A stretch of 9,564 bases of DNA, taken from Acidobacteriota bacterium (GTDB taxonomy: Bacteria; Actinomycetota; Acidimicrobiia; Spongiisociales; UBA5794). The first letter of the stretch is position 1; every line of letters starts with the position of its first letter. The notes beneath the pieces are model-generated. The model did no database searches. It worked only from the letters and a program-made list of their open reading frames with translations, and was not told the DNA's origin. Shown here piece by piece: positions 1 to 7,096 of this stretch. The position numbers and the translations under genes were made by a program. The stretch lies in contig JACZST010000054.1 in the NCBI GenBank assembly GCA_022574065.1, positions 1 to 9,564 of the forward strand, in the 5' to 3' direction.

Positions 1-305
1 TCGAGACACGTGGGATATATCACATCGTCGTGCGACAGCACCTTCACGTAGGTTCCCCGGCTGTGATGCAGGGCCGCATTCCAGTTTCCAGCTGCACCGA
101 GTCGTTCTGAGTTCTCGATGATCCGGATCCGAGCGTCGTCGAAGGAGCGGGCGACTTCAACCGTGCCGTCGCCAGAGGCGTCGTCCACCAGGACCAACTC
201 GAAATCGGCGTACGTCTGTGCCAACACCGACTCGATGCACTCGGAAATGTGATCGGCTCCGTTGTACATCGGTACCGACACCGAAACCCTCGGTTCGGTG
301 CTCAC
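1..305 (-). CDS. Family 2 glycosyltransferase, N-terminal part (runs off left edge)
   Basis: Probably a cytoplasmic or membrane-associated enzyme moving a sugar from a nucleotide-sugar donor to a growing glycan. The 101 visible residues show the start of a GT-A fold: the first strand VSVSVPMYNG (about 7-16), the nucleotide-binding segment LVLVDDASGDGT (37-48, Asp41/Asp42), and a SHDD segment (91-94) in the place of the metal-binding DxD motif. The start is GTG at 303-305, overlapping the rmlB stop codon by four bases (GTGA). A GGGAG lies about 10 bases upstream, so this start is also supported by a ribosome site. As the last visible gene of the dTDP-L-rhamnose operon it may be a rhamnosyltransferase, but the donor cannot be read from sequence. 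The C-terminal acceptor region is outside the window. Confidence 0.88.
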   Translation of the reverse strand, partial: MSTEPRVSVSVPMYNGADHISECIESVLAQTYADFELVLVDDASGDGTVEVARSFDDARIRIIENSERLGAAGNWNAALHHSRGTYVKVLSHDDVIYPTCL

Positions 306-1360
306 CCGCTACTTGCTCCCAGCCCACGTCGGGCCACAGCGTCGCGGCGCTCGACCAGTGGGGCCCACCAACCCTCGTTGTCCAAATACCACTGCACCGT
401 CTTGCGAAGACCCTCTTCGAAATCGACGGATGGCGACCAGCCGAGCGCTGCCTCCGTGGCCGAGGAGTCGATGGCGTAGCGAAGATCATGACCCGGTCGA
501 TCTGCCACGAACGTGATGCCATCTCGATGCGAGCCGCTCTGACCGGCCCGAAGCTCGTCGAGGATGTCACACACCCCGCCGACAACTTCCAAATTGGTGC
601 GCTCGGCCCCACCACCGATCAAGTAGGTACCGCCGATCTCGCCGCGGGACACGATTTCGAGCAACGCGGCGGCGTGATCCTCGACGTACAGCCAATCGCG
701 CACGTTCTCCCCTTTGCCGTATACCGGCAAGGGGTCACCGTGCATTCCGTTGATGATCATCAGGGGGATCAGCTTCTCGGGAAACTGGTATGGACCGTAG
801 TTGTTGGAGCAGTTGCTCAGGATCACCGGGAGCCCATAGGTGTGGTGCCAAGCCGACACCAGATGGTCTGACGCGGCCTTGCTGGCTGAATATGGCGAGT
901 GCGGGTCATACGGCGTATCAACGGTAAATGCACCGTCGAGACCGAGCGAACCGAATACCTCATCGGTGGATACGTGATGGAAGCGGAATGACTCGGCCCG
1001 GTCCCCGGTCAAATGGCCGAAGTACTCCAGAACCGCACCGAGCAGCACCGAGGTGCCCACGATGTTGGTGTTTATGAACTCGGCCGGTCCATCGATCGAG
1101 CGATCAACGTGCGATTCAGCCGCAAGGTGCATAACGGCATCGGGCTGGGTGCGTTCGAAAGCAGCCGCCAGCGCCGCAGCGTCACAGATGTCGACCTGCT
1201 CTAAGGCGTACCGGTCCGAGTCGGCGACCGCAGCTGTGGAGCCCGCGGTAGCGGCGTAGGTGAGCTTGTCGAGGTTTACGACACTCCAACCCCGGCCGAT
1301 CGCACTCCGCACCACAGCCGACCCGATAAACCCGGATCCTCCGGTTACGAGGAGCTTCAT
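302..1360 (-). CDS. rmlB: dTDP-glucose 4,6-dehydratase RmlB
   Basis: Converts dTDP-D-glucose to dTDP-4-keto-6-deoxy-D-glucose using tightly bound NAD+, the second step of dTDP-L-rhamnose synthesis, in the cytoplasm. The 352 residues match the usual family length. Visible motifs are the Rossmann nucleotide loop TGGSGFIG (6-13), the HLAAESHVDRSI segment (78-89), the catalytic STDEVFG (131-137, Thr132/Asp133/Glu134), the SDR pair Tyr157 and Lys161 in PYSASKAASD, and the NCSNNYGPYQFPEKLIP block (183-199). The C-terminus ends in the family-typical WYLDN..WW pattern. The ATG at 1358-1360 overlaps the rmlD stop (ATGA). No good ribosome site precedes it, so translation is probably coupled to rmlD. 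The other three pathway genes lie directly upstream in the same operon, which distinguishes it from other sugar dehydratases and epimerases. Confidence 0.97.
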   Translation of the reverse strand: MKLLVTGGSGFIGSAVVRSAIGRGWSVVNLDKLTYAATAGSTAAVADSDRYALEQVDICDAAALAAAFERTQPDAVMHLAAESHVDRSIDGPAEFINTNIVGTSVLLGAVLEYFGHLTGDRAESFRFHHVSTDEVFGSLGLDGAFTVDTPYDPHSPYSASKAASDHLVSAWHHTYGLPVILSNCSNNYGPYQFPEKLIPLMIINGMHGDPLPVYGKGENVRDWLYVEDHAAALLEIVSRGEIGGTYLIGGGAERTNLEVVGGVCDILDELRAGQSGSHRDGITFVADRPGHDLRYAIDSSATEAALGWSPSVDFEEGLRKTVQWYLDNEGWWAPLVERRDAVARRGLGASSG

Positions 1361-2253
1361 GCCTTATCGGCCGATGGTTTCGGTCTGGCGGGTGGTGCGA
1401 CCATCTCGTCGAGCATGGTACTGAGGGCCTCCCGCCACGGACGCTGCGGTAGTCCAAGCGCCGCAATGGTGCGCGAACAATCGAGAACCGAATAGGCGGG
1501 GCGCGATGCAGAGGTCGGATAGTCGGCAGTCGATACTGGATGAATCGGCACACCACGGATTAGCAGCGCACGGTCGAGCGCCTCCGCCTGGATAGCACAC
1601 GCCCATTCGTACCAGGTGCAGGACCCGGAATCTGTCCAGTGCCACAGACCGGTGAGGTTCGATCTACCGGCAAAACGCCACATCACCTGCGCCAGGCCAG
1701 ACGCCGAGGTAGGTGAGCCGATCTGGTCGTCGACCACCTGTAGCTCATCGCGCGTCCTCATCAGATCGAGCATCGACGACACGAAGTTGCGGCCAAATCG
1801 CGAATACACCCGAGATGTGCGAATCACGACGGCACCTGGGTTCTCGAGCACAGCCATTTCACCGCGGAGCTTTGTCTTTGCGTAGACGGACTGTGGGGCC
1901 GGCACAGCGTCGGAGCCATACGGTTCCGACGCTGCACCGTCGAACACGAAGTCCGTCGAAACGTGGATGAGGCGAGCACCGCCTGCGGCGGCGGCATCGC
2001 GCAGGAAGTCTGGCCCAGCGGCGTTGACCGCGTCGGCTCGGTCGAACTCCTCCTCGGCCAGATCCACCGCCGTATAGGCCGCCGCGTTGAGGATCACATC
2101 CGGTTTGTGGTCGGCAACAGCATCGCCGACAGCCCCTTCGTCGGCGATGTCGAGCGTGTTGCGGTCAAGGGCTACGAGGTCAGCGTCTGGTGGCGCCCCT
2201 TCGATCAACTCGAGTCCGAGCTGCCCGCCGGCACCGGTGATCAATGCCCTCAC
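1357..2253 (-). CDS. rmlD: dTDP-4-dehydrorhamnose reductase RmlD
   Basis: Catalyses the last step of dTDP-L-rhamnose synthesis, NAD(P)H-dependent reduction of dTDP-4-keto-L-rhamnose. The 298-residue protein is of normal length. It has an N-terminal GAGGQLG nucleotide loop (7-13), the NAAAYTAVD segment (56-64), STDFVFDG (99-106), the SDR Tyr124/Lys128 in VYAKTKLRGE, and RTSRVYSRFGRNFV, a close relative of the family's RTSWVYxxxGxNFV. The frame stays open further upstream (to 2511), but that extension lies over rmlC and has no SDR similarity. The protein must start at GTG 2251-2253, which overlaps the rmlC stop as GTGA. No Shine-Dalgarno sequence is visible before it, so translational coupling is likely. 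An Ala/Pro-rich tail (about 284-298) looks dispensable. Substrate assignment rests on both motifs and operon context. Confidence 0.95.
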   Translation of the reverse strand: MRALITGAGGQLGLELIEGAPPDADLVALDRNTLDIADEGAVGDAVADHKPDVILNAAAYTAVDLAEEEFDRADAVNAAGPDFLRDAAAAGGARLIHVSTDFVFDGAASEPYGSDAVPAPQSVYAKTKLRGEMAVLENPGAVVIRTSRVYSRFGRNFVSSMLDLMRTRDELQVVDDQIGSPTSASGLAQVMWRFAGRSNLTGLWHWTDSGSCTWYEWACAIQAEALDRALLIRGVPIHPVSTADYPTSASRPAYSVLDCSRTIAALGLPQRPWREALSTMLDEMVAPPARPKPSADKA

Positions 2254-2807
2254 GGGAAGAGGTCTGCATCGGCAAATGCCGAAGCGTCGGCATCCTTGGC
2301 CGACAGGATCGGGCCACCGTCGATCTCCGGCCACTCGATACCGACCGCGGGATCGTCCCAGCGAATGGTGCGCTCCGATGCGGCGGCATATGGCGCCGAC
2401 GCCTTGTAGAGCACGACGGCGCGGTCCGTCAGGGAGAGGAATCCGTGGGCAAACCCTGCGGGAATCCACAGCATCTGATGATCCGCCGCCGAGAGCTTGC
2501 GGCCGGCCCATTTACCAAAGGTCGGAGACGACTGCCTCAGATCGACGACGACATCGAATACTTCCCCTTCGACCGCTCTCACCAGCTTCGCCTGAGCATC
2601 AGGGGAAACCTGGTAGTGGAGCCCGCGGAGCACCCCACGTCGTGACAACGATTGGTTGTCCTGGGCGAATTCGACATCGATCCCGAGCACGCTGAACTTG
2701 TCGGCCTGCCAGGTTTCAAAGAACTCACCCCGTTCATCGGGGAACACCTGTGGGGTGACCACCCAGACGTCGGACAAATTGAGCAGGGGCTCGACGTCGA
2801 AGCTCAC
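2250..2807 (-). CDS. rmlC: dTDP-4-dehydrorhamnose 3,5-epimerase RmlC
   Basis: A cupin-fold, cofactor-independent epimerase that inverts C3 and C5 of dTDP-4-keto-6-deoxy-D-glucose, the third pathway step. Of the 185 residues the telling ones are FPDERGEFFETW (22-33), the substrate-binding QDNQSLS segment (49-55), RGLHYQ (61-66) with the catalytic-base histidine at 64, the GEVFDVVVDLR strand (81-91), IPAGFAHGF (116-124), and LSAKD (168-172) near the end. This pattern is typical of true RmlC enzymes. The reading frame is open upstream to about 2927, but that extension lies over the 3' end of rmlA. The start is GTG 2805-2807, sharing GTGA with the rmlA stop. No clear ribosome site precedes it. 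Second gene of the rmlACDB operon. Confidence 0.96.
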   Translation of the reverse strand: MSFDVEPLLNLSDVWVVTPQVFPDERGEFFETWQADKFSVLGIDVEFAQDNQSLSRRGVLRGLHYQVSPDAQAKLVRAVEGEVFDVVVDLRQSSPTFGKWAGRKLSAADHQMLWIPAGFAHGFLSLTDRAVVLYKASAPYAAASERTIRWDDPAVGIEWPEIDGGPILSAKDADASAFADADLFP

Positions 2808-3676
2808 GATCCATTCGCGATCTGACGGAGATACTCCCGGTAGGTGCTGGAGCCGTATCCATCGGCGAGGACGGCCAGCGCACTTCGGTCGATGTAGCCC
2901 ATTCGAAACGCCACCTCCTCGAGGCATGCGATTTTGAGGCCGACCCGCCGCTCAATCACTTGGACGAAATTACCGGCATCGAGCAGGGAATCGTGCGTTC
3001 CGGTATCGAGCCAGGCAGTTCCCCTCGACAACACCTCCACCGACAGCTGGCCCTGCTCCAAATACCACCGGTTTACATCGGTGATCTCGAGTTCTCCCCT
3101 ATCCGACGGAGCGAGTGACTTGGCGACATCGACGATCCGATTGTCGTAGAAATAGAGGCCCGTAACGGCGTAATGAGAGGTGGGTGTCGCCGGTTTCTCT
3201 TCGATGTCGGTCACGTTGCCCTCGTCATCAAACGTGACTACCCCGTAGCGCTCGGGGTCGCGCACGTAGTAGCCGAACACCGTCGCGCCCTCGTTTGTCG
3301 ATGCGACACCCTGCAGCTTCCGCTGCAGACCCTCCCCGTAGAAGATGTTGTCACCGAGGATGAGACAGACGCTGTCGCCATCGATGAAGTCTTCACCAAT
3401 CAAGAAGGCCTGGGCAATCCCGTCGGGCCGATCCTGGGTGGCGTATCGCAGCTGGATGCCCCACTGCGCCCCGTCGCCCAACATCTGTTCGAATTGAGGG
3501 CGGTCCCGCGGCGTGGTGATGACAAGCACATCGCGAATCCCCGCAAGCATCAGGGTCGACAGCGGATAGTGGATCATCGGCTTGTCGTAGACCGGGAGTA
3601 GCTGCTTGCTCGTGATCGAGGTCAGTGGGAGGAGGCGTGTTCCGGAGCCTCCGGCCAGAATGATGCCCTTATTCAT
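2804..3676 (-). CDS. rmlA: Glucose-1-phosphate thymidylyltransferase RmlA
   Basis: Makes dTDP-glucose and pyrophosphate from dTTP and glucose-1-phosphate, the committed and usually feedback-regulated step of dTDP-L-rhamnose synthesis. The 290-residue protein has the usual bacterial length. It starts MNKGIILAGGSGTRLLPLT, with the nucleotidyltransferase signature GGSGTRLLPLT at 9-19, then SKQLLPVYDKPMIHYPL (23-39), LGDN (107-110), IEEKP (158-162) and WLDTGTHDSL (222-231). These fit the short RmlA class rather than GlmU or UTP-glucose enzymes. It is the first gene of the rml operon. It has its own ATG and the best ribosome site in the operon (GAGGA, 9 bases upstream), consistent with being the translational entry point. 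The DNA ligase gene ends 60 bases upstream on the same strand, so readthrough from it is possible. Confidence 0.97.
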   Translation of the reverse strand: MNKGIILAGGSGTRLLPLTSITSKQLLPVYDKPMIHYPLSTLMLAGIRDVLVITTPRDRPQFEQMLGDGAQWGIQLRYATQDRPDGIAQAFLIGEDFIDGDSVCLILGDNIFYGEGLQRKLQGVASTNEGATVFGYYVRDPERYGVVTFDDEGNVTDIEEKPATPTSHYAVTGLYFYDNRIVDVAKSLAPSDRGELEITDVNRWYLEQGQLSVEVLSRGTAWLDTGTHDSLLDAGNFVQVIERRVGLKIACLEEVAFRMGYIDRSALAVLADGYGSSTYREYLRQIANGS

Positions 3677-3685
3677 ATCAGTTCA

Positions 3686-3690
3686 TCCTC
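3686..3690 (-). promoter_or_regulatory. Ribosome binding site of rmlA
   Basis: On the minus strand GAGGA lies 9 bases before the rmlA ATG. It is the only convincing Shine-Dalgarno sequence among the four rml genes, so it marks where ribosomes probably enter the operon. The 60-base gap to the ligase gene (3677-3736) shows no clear -35/-10 pair. A TATCTT at about 3712-3717 on the minus strand is the nearest to a -10 box and is weak. Confidence 0.6.
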
Positions 3691-3736
3691 AATGCTCGAT
3701 CTCCTACCCCAAAGATAGAGGGCCCAGCCGCAGCGC

Positions 3737-4759
3737 TCAGAGTTCCGTCACGACCTCAACAAATCCAGGTCCCTCGGGCCGCTCCAGTTGATCCATCGTG
3801 CAATGTCCAGCGTCCTTGTCCGGTCGCCATCTCTCGAACCTGGTGGCATGGCGAAAGCGGACTCCAGTGATTTGGTCGTATGAGATCTCGACAACGACTC
3901 CCGGCGTGACCGGCACCCACGAAAGATCCTTGCCCGCTGACCATCTGCTCTCGCCGCCAGGACGGCGGACCTCGTGTCCAAAGGAGTCTTCAGCCTTGAT
4001 CGCGTCGAGCTGGCTGAGGATGGCGATGCGGTCATGGTTGGTAAAGCCCGAGCAATGCCCGACAAAGTGGAGCTCGTCGCCGTCGTATAGACCGAGCAGG
4101 ATCGAGCCGATCTTGTCCCCGTCCTTGTGGATCCGGTACCCGCCGACCACACAATCGACCGAACGGCGGTGTTTCACCTTGACCATCTCGCGCTTGCCTT
4201 CGACGTAGGGGCCATCGAGTCGCTTGGCCACGATGCCGTCACAGCCAGCAGCCTCGAATTCGTCGAACCACCTGAGTCCGATCGTCCGATCAGTGGTTGA
4301 AGGGGTGAGGCGCCACGATCCATCCAGCCTCGGGAACAAGACCTCAAGGCGAAGACGCCGGTGGGAGAACGGCTCGCTCCTGAGATCCACACCGTCGATC
4401 GCCACCAGGTCGAAGACCACGAGTTGAGCCGGGGTCTCTACAGCCAGCAGGTTGACACGCGACGCAGCAGGATGGAGCCTGTTTTGCAGCGCGTCGAAGT
4501 CGAGGACATCATCGGTAACGACAACCACCTCGCCGTCCACCACCGTTCCTGTAGGAAGCGACCGCAACGACCCTTCAAGTTCGGGAAAGTAACGCAGCAG
4601 CGGCTTGTGATTCCTGCTGTCGAGCCGAATCTCGTCACTCCAGGCGACGGCGCGAAAGCCGTCCCACTTCGGCTCGTATGCCCAATCTCCTTCAGGGAGC
4701 TGAGCCTTTACCTTGGCTTCCATCGGGGTGAGTGGGGGCGAGAAAGGCCAGATCGACAT
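3737..4759 (-). CDS. ligC: ATP-dependent DNA ligase, LigC type
   Basis: Seals nicks in DNA through an enzyme-AMP intermediate. From the chosen ATG (4757-4759) it has 340 residues, close to mycobacterial LigC. It carries adenylation motif I EPKWDGFR (29-36, catalytic Lys31), SRN (48-50), DGE (75-77), the FDL segment (116-118), motif IV DGIVAKR (174-180), motif V VKVKH (193-197), and a C-terminal OB-fold with GKDLSWVPV (276-284) and RFRHATRFERWRPD (301-314). It stays open to an ATG at 4826-4828, which would add 23 residues. I prefer the inner start because it lines up with the LigC N-terminus as I recall it; neither start has a strong ribosome site. It has no polymerase or nuclease domain, unlike LigD, and no Ku gene is visible. 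A role in base-excision or other repair is known for LigC relatives; it is unrelated to the glycan genes. Confidence 0.93.
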   Translation of the reverse strand: MSIWPFSPPLTPMEAKVKAQLPEGDWAYEPKWDGFRAVAWSDEIRLDSRNHKPLLRYFPELEGSLRSLPTGTVVDGEVVVVTDDVLDFDALQNRLHPAASRVNLLAVETPAQLVVFDLVAIDGVDLRSEPFSHRRLRLEVLFPRLDGSWRLTPSTTDRTIGLRWFDEFEAAGCDGIVAKRLDGPYVEGKREMVKVKHRRSVDCVVGGYRIHKDGDKIGSILLGLYDGDELHFVGHCSGFTNHDRIAILSQLDAIKAEDSFGHEVRRPGGESRWSAGKDLSWVPVTPGVVVEISYDQITGVRFRHATRFERWRPDKDAGHCTMDQLERPEGPGFVEVVTEL

Positions 4760-4787
4760 CCAGAGACCGTACCGGACGGCGCCCGCG

Positions 4788-4820
4788 AGTGGGCCGACCG
4801 TCGGACCGGCTGAGCCCACT
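4788..4820. repeat. Inverted repeat in the ligase/dehydrogenase divergent region
   Basis: AGTGGGC (4788-4794) and GCCCACT (4814-4820) are perfect 7-base inverted arms separated by 19 bases. The left arm partly overlaps a smaller palindrome, CCGAC-C-GTCGG (4794-4804). It lies between the preferred ligC start and the divergent dehydrogenase gene. It could be an operator-like site or a hairpin in a leader transcript. If ligC starts at 4828 instead, the repeat is inside coding sequence and may mean nothing. Confidence 0.4.
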
Positions 4821-4827
4821 ATCGTCA

Positions 4828-4844
4828 TCCACCGATCCGGTGGA
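4828..4844. repeat. Short perfect hairpin just upstream of the dehydrogenase ribosome site
   Basis: TCCACCG (4828-4834) and CGGTGGA (4838-4844) form a 7-base perfect stem with a 3-base loop (ATC). It ends two bases before the AGGAAAGG ribosome site of the sugar dehydrogenase gene. It could shape initiation of that gene or act as a small operator in the divergent region. No U-run follows it, so it is not a standard intrinsic terminator. Function is inferred only from position. Confidence 0.4.
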
Positions 4845-4846
4845 CC

Positions 4847-4854
4847 AGGAAAGG
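4847..4854 (+). promoter_or_regulatory. Ribosome binding site of the sugar dehydrogenase gene
   Basis: AGGAAAGG sits 7 bases before ATG 4862-4864. It is the strongest Shine-Dalgarno match on the plus strand here and fixes the start of the following gene. No convincing promoter boxes were seen in the preceding 100 bases. Confidence 0.65.
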
Positions 4855-4861
4855 CTCAACG

Positions 4862-6523
4862 ATGGGCAGCGGCCGTGCTCTGCTGTTTGATTACGTACTC
4901 GTGGCTGGCCTCGTCGTGTTCTTGTTTTCGGCTGCCGTCAGCTTCGCCCGGTCACGTCGCTCCGACGCGCCTGCTAGCGACCGTTGGATCGCGGTTGCCG
5001 CCATCGCCAGCCTCGTGACGATGCTCGCCATTTTGATGTCGGATGCCCTCGACGCTGTTACCGGCGGCAACTGGGACTCCTATCCGAATCAGTCGAGAAC
5101 GTTGATCGTGCTGGGGTTCATCGCCGTGTCGGTGTTGGCCGTTGCCGTTTACGACAGCATCTCAAACCGAGCCATCCAACTCGCCAACCGCTTGTTTCGC
5201 ACTGGGTGGATGAGGGTTGCCACTGTTCCGATCCTCATCCTCGTCGGAGTCGTCGGACTTGTCGGCGTGTTATGGAAGCTCGACCCCGAGCGAGTGTTTC
5301 ACACGTCACAGGCCGACTTCACAACAACCACCACCACAACTACAAAGCCGCCACGACCAACGACGATCACACTCGTCCCAAGTTCGATCGCCGGAGACGG
5401 CGCACTCGAAGGGGTGCCCGATCTCGTTCTGACCGCGATCACCGAACCGGGCGATTTTCAGTTGCCGACATTCCTGGCGAGCCCTCGCAACGATGACCGA
5501 CTATTCGTTCTTGAGCGCGCCGGAAGGGTCCGAGTAATCGAGGACGGGGAACTCCGGCCCGAAGCGCTGCTCGATATAACCGACTCAGTCAGGCCAGGCG
5601 CCGACGGTGGACTCCTGGGTCTGGCGTTCCATCCGGACTTCGCCGACAACGGACGAATGTTCGTCTTCTACACCGATCTAGACGACGACAATCGGCTCGT
5701 CGAGTATCAAGTCGATCCGGTTACGGCGACACTCACTGGGAAACCTCCGCTCGAGATCCTAGCGATCGAGCAGCCCAGTGACCTACACGCAGGAGGCACC
5801 CTCCAGTTCGGTCCCGATGGACTGCTCTATGTCTCGGTCGGAGACGGTGGTACACACGCAGACCCCGATGGCAACGCGCAGAACCCCGACGTGCTTCTCG
5901 GAGGGATCTTGAGGATCGACGTCGATGGTGCCTCGCCGTATGCAATACCAGCCGTCAACGCGTTTGGTGATCGACAACCAAACGAAACCTTCGCCTACGG
6001 GCTTCGAAACCCATACCGCTTCTGGATCGATCCACCGACAAACCGAATGTTCATCGGCGATGCCGGCCAATTCTATTGGGAGGAGATCAACACGGTCGAC
6101 CTCGACGTACCTGGAGTCAACTTCGGGTGGGTGGTCACCGAGGGGACCACGTGCTTTCTTGATGATGGCTTCGTCTCGGACTGCGATCGGTCCGGTTTCC
6201 GTTTTCCCATCGTCGAGTACCAGAACGCATCAGGCTTCACCAACCGTTCTCAGAACATCGCCGGCTGTGCAGTCCTGGGAGGACCAACATATCGGGGCGA
6301 TGGAATCCCAGCACTGCAGGGAAGGACCTTCTTCGCCGACTTCTGCCGCAATTGGCTCATCAGCTTCATCTTCGAGGACGGGAAGGTCGGCCAGACGTGG
6401 GCGTGGGAACCGGCCGAAGATATGACTCTGGGAACTCCTCTTTCGTTCGGCGTAGACGGCGATGGCGAAATGTACGTGCTCACCTCCGCCGAGGGAATGA
6501 TCTACAAGATCACCAGAGGGTGA
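4862..6523 (+). CDS. Membrane-anchored PQQ-type sugar dehydrogenase (glucose/sorbosone dehydrogenase family)
   Basis: Probably oxidises an aldose outside the cytoplasmic membrane using pyrroloquinoline quinone. The 553 residues divide into three parts: four hydrophobic helices (about 8-28, 42-62, 80-99, 119-138), a threonine/proline linker with eight consecutive Thr (154-161), and a beta-propeller domain from about 188 to the end. The domain shows GLLGLAFHPDF (250-260), then HAGGTLQFGPDGLLYVSVGD (309-328), whose His309 matches the catalytic-base position of soluble aldose dehydrogenases. AYGLRNPYRFWIDP (378-391) contains the Arg-Asn pair that contacts PQQ in that family, and GDAGQFYWEEIN (399-410) follows. 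Cys431, 441, 469 and 495 could form disulfides, which would suit an exported domain. Family members are usually soluble or have a simple signal peptide, so the four-helix anchor is unusual. Substrate and electron acceptor are unknown. No PQQ biosynthesis genes are in the window. Confidence 0.88.
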   Translation: MGSGRALLFDYVLVAGLVVFLFSAAVSFARSRRSDAPASDRWIAVAAIASLVTMLAILMSDALDAVTGGNWDSYPNQSRTLIVLGFIAVSVLAVAVYDSISNRAIQLANRLFRTGWMRVATVPILILVGVVGLVGVLWKLDPERVFHTSQADFTTTTTTTTKPPRPTTITLVPSSIAGDGALEGVPDLVLTAITEPGDFQLPTFLASPRNDDRLFVLERAGRVRVIEDGELRPEALLDITDSVRPGADGGLLGLAFHPDFADNGRMFVFYTDLDDDNRLVEYQVDPVTATLTGKPPLEILAIEQPSDLHAGGTLQFGPDGLLYVSVGDGGTHADPDGNAQNPDVLLGGILRIDVDGASPYAIPAVNAFGDRQPNETFAYGLRNPYRFWIDPPTNRMFIGDAGQFYWEEINTVDLDVPGVNFGWVVTEGTTCFLDDGFVSDCDRSGFRFPIVEYQNASGFTNRSQNIAGCAVLGGPTYRGDGIPALQGRTFFADFCRNWLISFIFEDGKVGQTWAWEPAEDMTLGTPLSFGVDGDGEMYVLTSAEGMIYKITRG

Positions 6524-6552
6524 CGCCAGTGACCGCCGCCGGATCGCTCTAA

Positions 6553-6567
6553 CGACAGCTAGCGTCG
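6553..6567 (+). repeat. 15-base intergenic motif, copy 1
   Basis: CGACAGCTAGCGTCG lies 29 bases after the sugar dehydrogenase stop and just before the start of the next gene. A copy differing at one base is at 8571-8585. Both keep 4-base complementary ends (CGAC/GTCG) around a 7-base middle. The function is unknown and the match may be chance. Confidence 0.35.
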
Positions 6568-6571
6568 CTAT

Positions 6572-7096
6572 GTGAGGTCTTCAGCCCGACTCCTAGCTTT
6601 GATCACAGGGGGGTTCATTCTTGGCAGCGTCGCCAACCTCTTTTGGGAAACGCGGGTCGTGCCGGATGTGGCACATGGGGAACGAATCGCTGTGCTGCGC
6701 GACGACGGCCGCTTAGTCACGCTCACAGGCTCAACGCGATCGACGCCAAAAGAGCGGTTCTTGGCGGCCACTGCTCTGCTGGAAATTGCGCGGGGCGGCA
6801 CCCTTCGAGTTCCCAGCGAAGACTCGGTGGATAGGTACACCGTCACCCGACTTGCACGCATGACGGTCGAGGTGGCCGACTATCGATCGGAGTTGACGGA
6901 GACTGAGGCCCTCCATTTGCTCGGGTTCGTCCGCTTCGACGGGAGAGGCCAGCTTGGCGATTCCACGTCGAGCGCTGTGGAGTTCTACATAATCTCAAGC
7001 TCGAACGAACCCGGCCCTCTATCAATGTCCCTCCTGTTTCACAACGGCGCTGCCTTCATCGTCGACGATGACCTGATGGGGGAATTGCGGCGATGA
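6572..7096 (+). CDS. Unrecognised single-pass membrane-anchored protein
   Basis: I do not recognise this family. The 174-residue product has an arginine-containing N-terminus, one hydrophobic segment (about 7-25, LLALITGGFILGSVANLFW) and then a mostly hydrophilic domain with alternating strand-like and helical stretches. That suggests a signal anchor with the domain outside the membrane. No cysteines or obvious catalytic motif were seen. The start is GTG 6572-6574: an in-frame TAG at 6560-6562 rules out anything earlier, and no ribosome site is visible. The 3' end overlaps the next gene's ATG (ATGA, 7093-7096), so the two are probably co-translated and may work together, perhaps as an accessory to the polytopic protein. 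Length, codon pattern and coupling favour a real gene. Confidence 0.72.
   Translation: MRSSARLLALITGGFILGSVANLFWETRVVPDVAHGERIAVLRDDGRLVTLTGSTRSTPKERFLAATALLEIARGGTLRVPSEDSVDRYTVTRLARMTVEVADYRSELTETEALHLLGFVRFDGRGQLGDSTSSAVEFYIISSSNEPGPLSMSLLFHNGAAFIVDDDLMGELRR

Noticed and set aside
218..871. Plus-strand open frame of 217 codons
   Set aside because: It is antisense to rmlB and GT2, both of which have clear family motifs; its protein has no recognisable pattern.
2254..2511. Upstream extension of the rmlD frame
   Set aside because: It overlaps rmlC coding sequence, has Arg/Gly-rich low-quality composition and lies before the conserved RALITGAGGQLG start.
2808..2927. Upstream extension of the rmlC frame
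   Set aside because: It lies within the 3' end of rmlA and lacks cupin similarity; the GTG at 2807 sharing GTGA with the rmlA stop is the better start.
5222..5275. Repeated GTCGG units near the fourth helix of the dehydrogenase
   Set aside because: Explained by Val-Gly codons in a membrane helix; no regular spacing beyond that.
5321..5344. Possible microsatellite in the run of threonine codons
   Set aside because: The codons are mixed (ACA, ACC, ACT), so the run is kept at protein level as a linker and is not a pure DNA repeat prone to slippage.
4862..6523. Alternative reading of the propeller domain as NHL or strictosidine synthase-like
   Set aside because: The GLLGLAFHPDF, HAGG..FGPDG, GLRNP and WEEIN blocks together are specific for the glucose/sorbosone dehydrogenase family.
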